From NCBI GenBank assembly GCA_905479605.1, contig CAJQNC010000065.1:1-40372 (forward strand): a DNA stretch of 40,372 bases, given 5' to 3'. Position 1 is the stretch's first letter. Every line of letters starts with the position of its first letter. Below, in pieces: positions 39,726 through 40,372 of this stretch. The stretch is from an uncultured Alphaproteobacteria bacterium. GTDB taxonomy: Bacteria; Pseudomonadota; Alphaproteobacteria; UBA9655. Under the pieces are notes generated by a model. The model was not told the origin of the DNA, searched no databases, and saw only the letters and a program-made list of their open reading frames with translations. The translations under genes and the position numbers were made by a program.

Positions 39726-39875
39726 CTACTCAAACTTAATACAGAAATCTCCACCGTTTGCCTTACCACAGTGCTCACTGGGAGATTTTTCCTCAGAATC
39801 ATCCTCAGCCATCGCTGGAGCTATTAACAAAAACAGAGAAATATGTGCTGCTAGCAATGTTCGAATAAAGTCCAT
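39726..39875 (-). CDS. 49-aa putative secreted small protein (absent from ORF track)
   Basis: MDFIRTLLAAHISLFLLIAPAMAEDDSEEKSPSEHCGKANGGDFCIKFE*; hydrophobic signal with AMA-E cleavage motif, two Cys, SD-like aaagga upstream, 17 bp after the preceding gene. Confidence 0.6.
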   Translation of the reverse strand: MDFIRTLLAAHISLFLLIAPAMAEDDSEEKSPSEHCGKANGGDFCIKFE

Positions 39876-39892
39876 CCTATTATCCTTTCAAT

Positions 39893-40243
39893 TTAATCAG
39901 TTTTACCTTCACAAATTAATTGTGATTCTTCTTCTTGATCGCGACAATTTTCCTTTTTGATGGGGTCAGTAATGATGAGCCTTCCCTCGGGAGCTTTATA
40001 CATTTTGCCTTTCCCCATATGATAATAGCATTGAAACGTCCCCGTAGCTTTGCTCCACGTACTCTTACTATGATAAGCAGCATAACCCTTAGCTAGTGGA
40101 TGTTCAATATAGGGAACGCATCCGTACACATGCCACTTTGAAACTCCTACGGGCAATTCCTTAGAAAGAGCCGTATCTACATTCAAAACAATTCCACATA
40201 GGAGTAATACTCTAAAAAACAAATACATAAAACACCTCATCAT
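39893..40243 (-). CDS. putative secreted Cys-containing protein, unknown function
   Basis: MMRCFMYLFFRVLLLCGIVLNVDTALSKELPVG...: signal-peptide-like N-terminus; mature part has YGCVPY, FQCYYH, KENCRD, QLICEG cysteines. Confidence 0.65.
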   Translation of the reverse strand: MMRCFMYLFFRVLLLCGIVLNVDTALSKELPVGVSKWHVYGCVPYIEHPLAKGYAAYHSKSTWSKATGTFQCYYHMGKGKMYKAPEGRLIITDPIKKENCRDQEEESQLICEGKTD

Positions 40244-40357
40244 ATAATATTATTATAGAAACCTCTGCAAAAGTCCCCCATCCGGTCTAATTAGTGTGTA
40301 ACTTTCTCTGTCATCAGGTTATAATTTTTTCAATGATAGACTTACATTGGAGGAACA

Positions 40358-40372
40358 ATGAGCAGCTTTGCA
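40358..40372 (+). CDS. start of a CDS running off the window (MSSFA...)
   Basis: ATG at 40358 preceded by GGAGGA with good spacing; too short to identify. Confidence 0.4.

Noticed and set aside
1-40372. CRISPR arrays, tRNA/rRNA genes, toxin-antitoxin or prophage modules
   Set aside because: No regularly spaced repeats, tRNA-like cloverleaf or phage structural genes were recognised while reading; not exhaustively excluded without tools.

Overview
The window reads as low-GC alphaproteobacterial chromosome, inferred from gene families and the acpP-fabF-mltG, dprA-topA-rnr and tatD-MBL neighbourhoods. Part 1 (~0.2-20.6 kb, almost all minus strand) is a surface-polysaccharide locus. It holds GDP-mannose/GDP-fucose genes (manC, galE, gmd, fcl), a UlaG-like metallo-hydrolase, a NeuA-like cytidylyltransferase, a 2-hydroxyacid dehydrogenase, a Wzm/Wzt-type ABC exporter whose ATPase has a C-terminal extension, several glycosyltransferases, an SDR, an MptE/DUF115-like protein, and a 1507-aa fusion protein (DUF115-like + glycosyltransferase + FkbM methyltransferase + TM hairpin/coiled coil + second SAM methyltransferase). 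Part 2 (~20.8-40.4 kb) is mainly housekeeping: peroxiredoxin, a universal stress protein with an in-frame stop, mltG, fabF, acpP, recJ, plsY, dprA, topA, rnr, two tandem MFS paralogues, dps, brnQ, a PhnP-like MBL hydrolase, tatD, and a pair of small secreted Cys-containing proteins. Reading between the supplied ORFs turned up several items absent from the ORF track: a decayed DUF115-like remnant (~7.2-7.5 kb), an A8-homopolymer frameshift in a methyltransferase, a nonsense codon in usp, a damaged dprA N-terminus, a degraded minus-strand ORF at ~21.5-21.7 kb, and an intact 49-aa secreted peptide at 39.7-39.9 kb. The best candidates for undescribed biology are the 1507-aa fusion protein with the extended Wzt (possible cap/terminate-and-export system) and the NeuA-like/dehydrogenase/MBL module that lacks recognisable nonulosonate synthases. 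All functional claims come from reading sequence motifs; no search was run.
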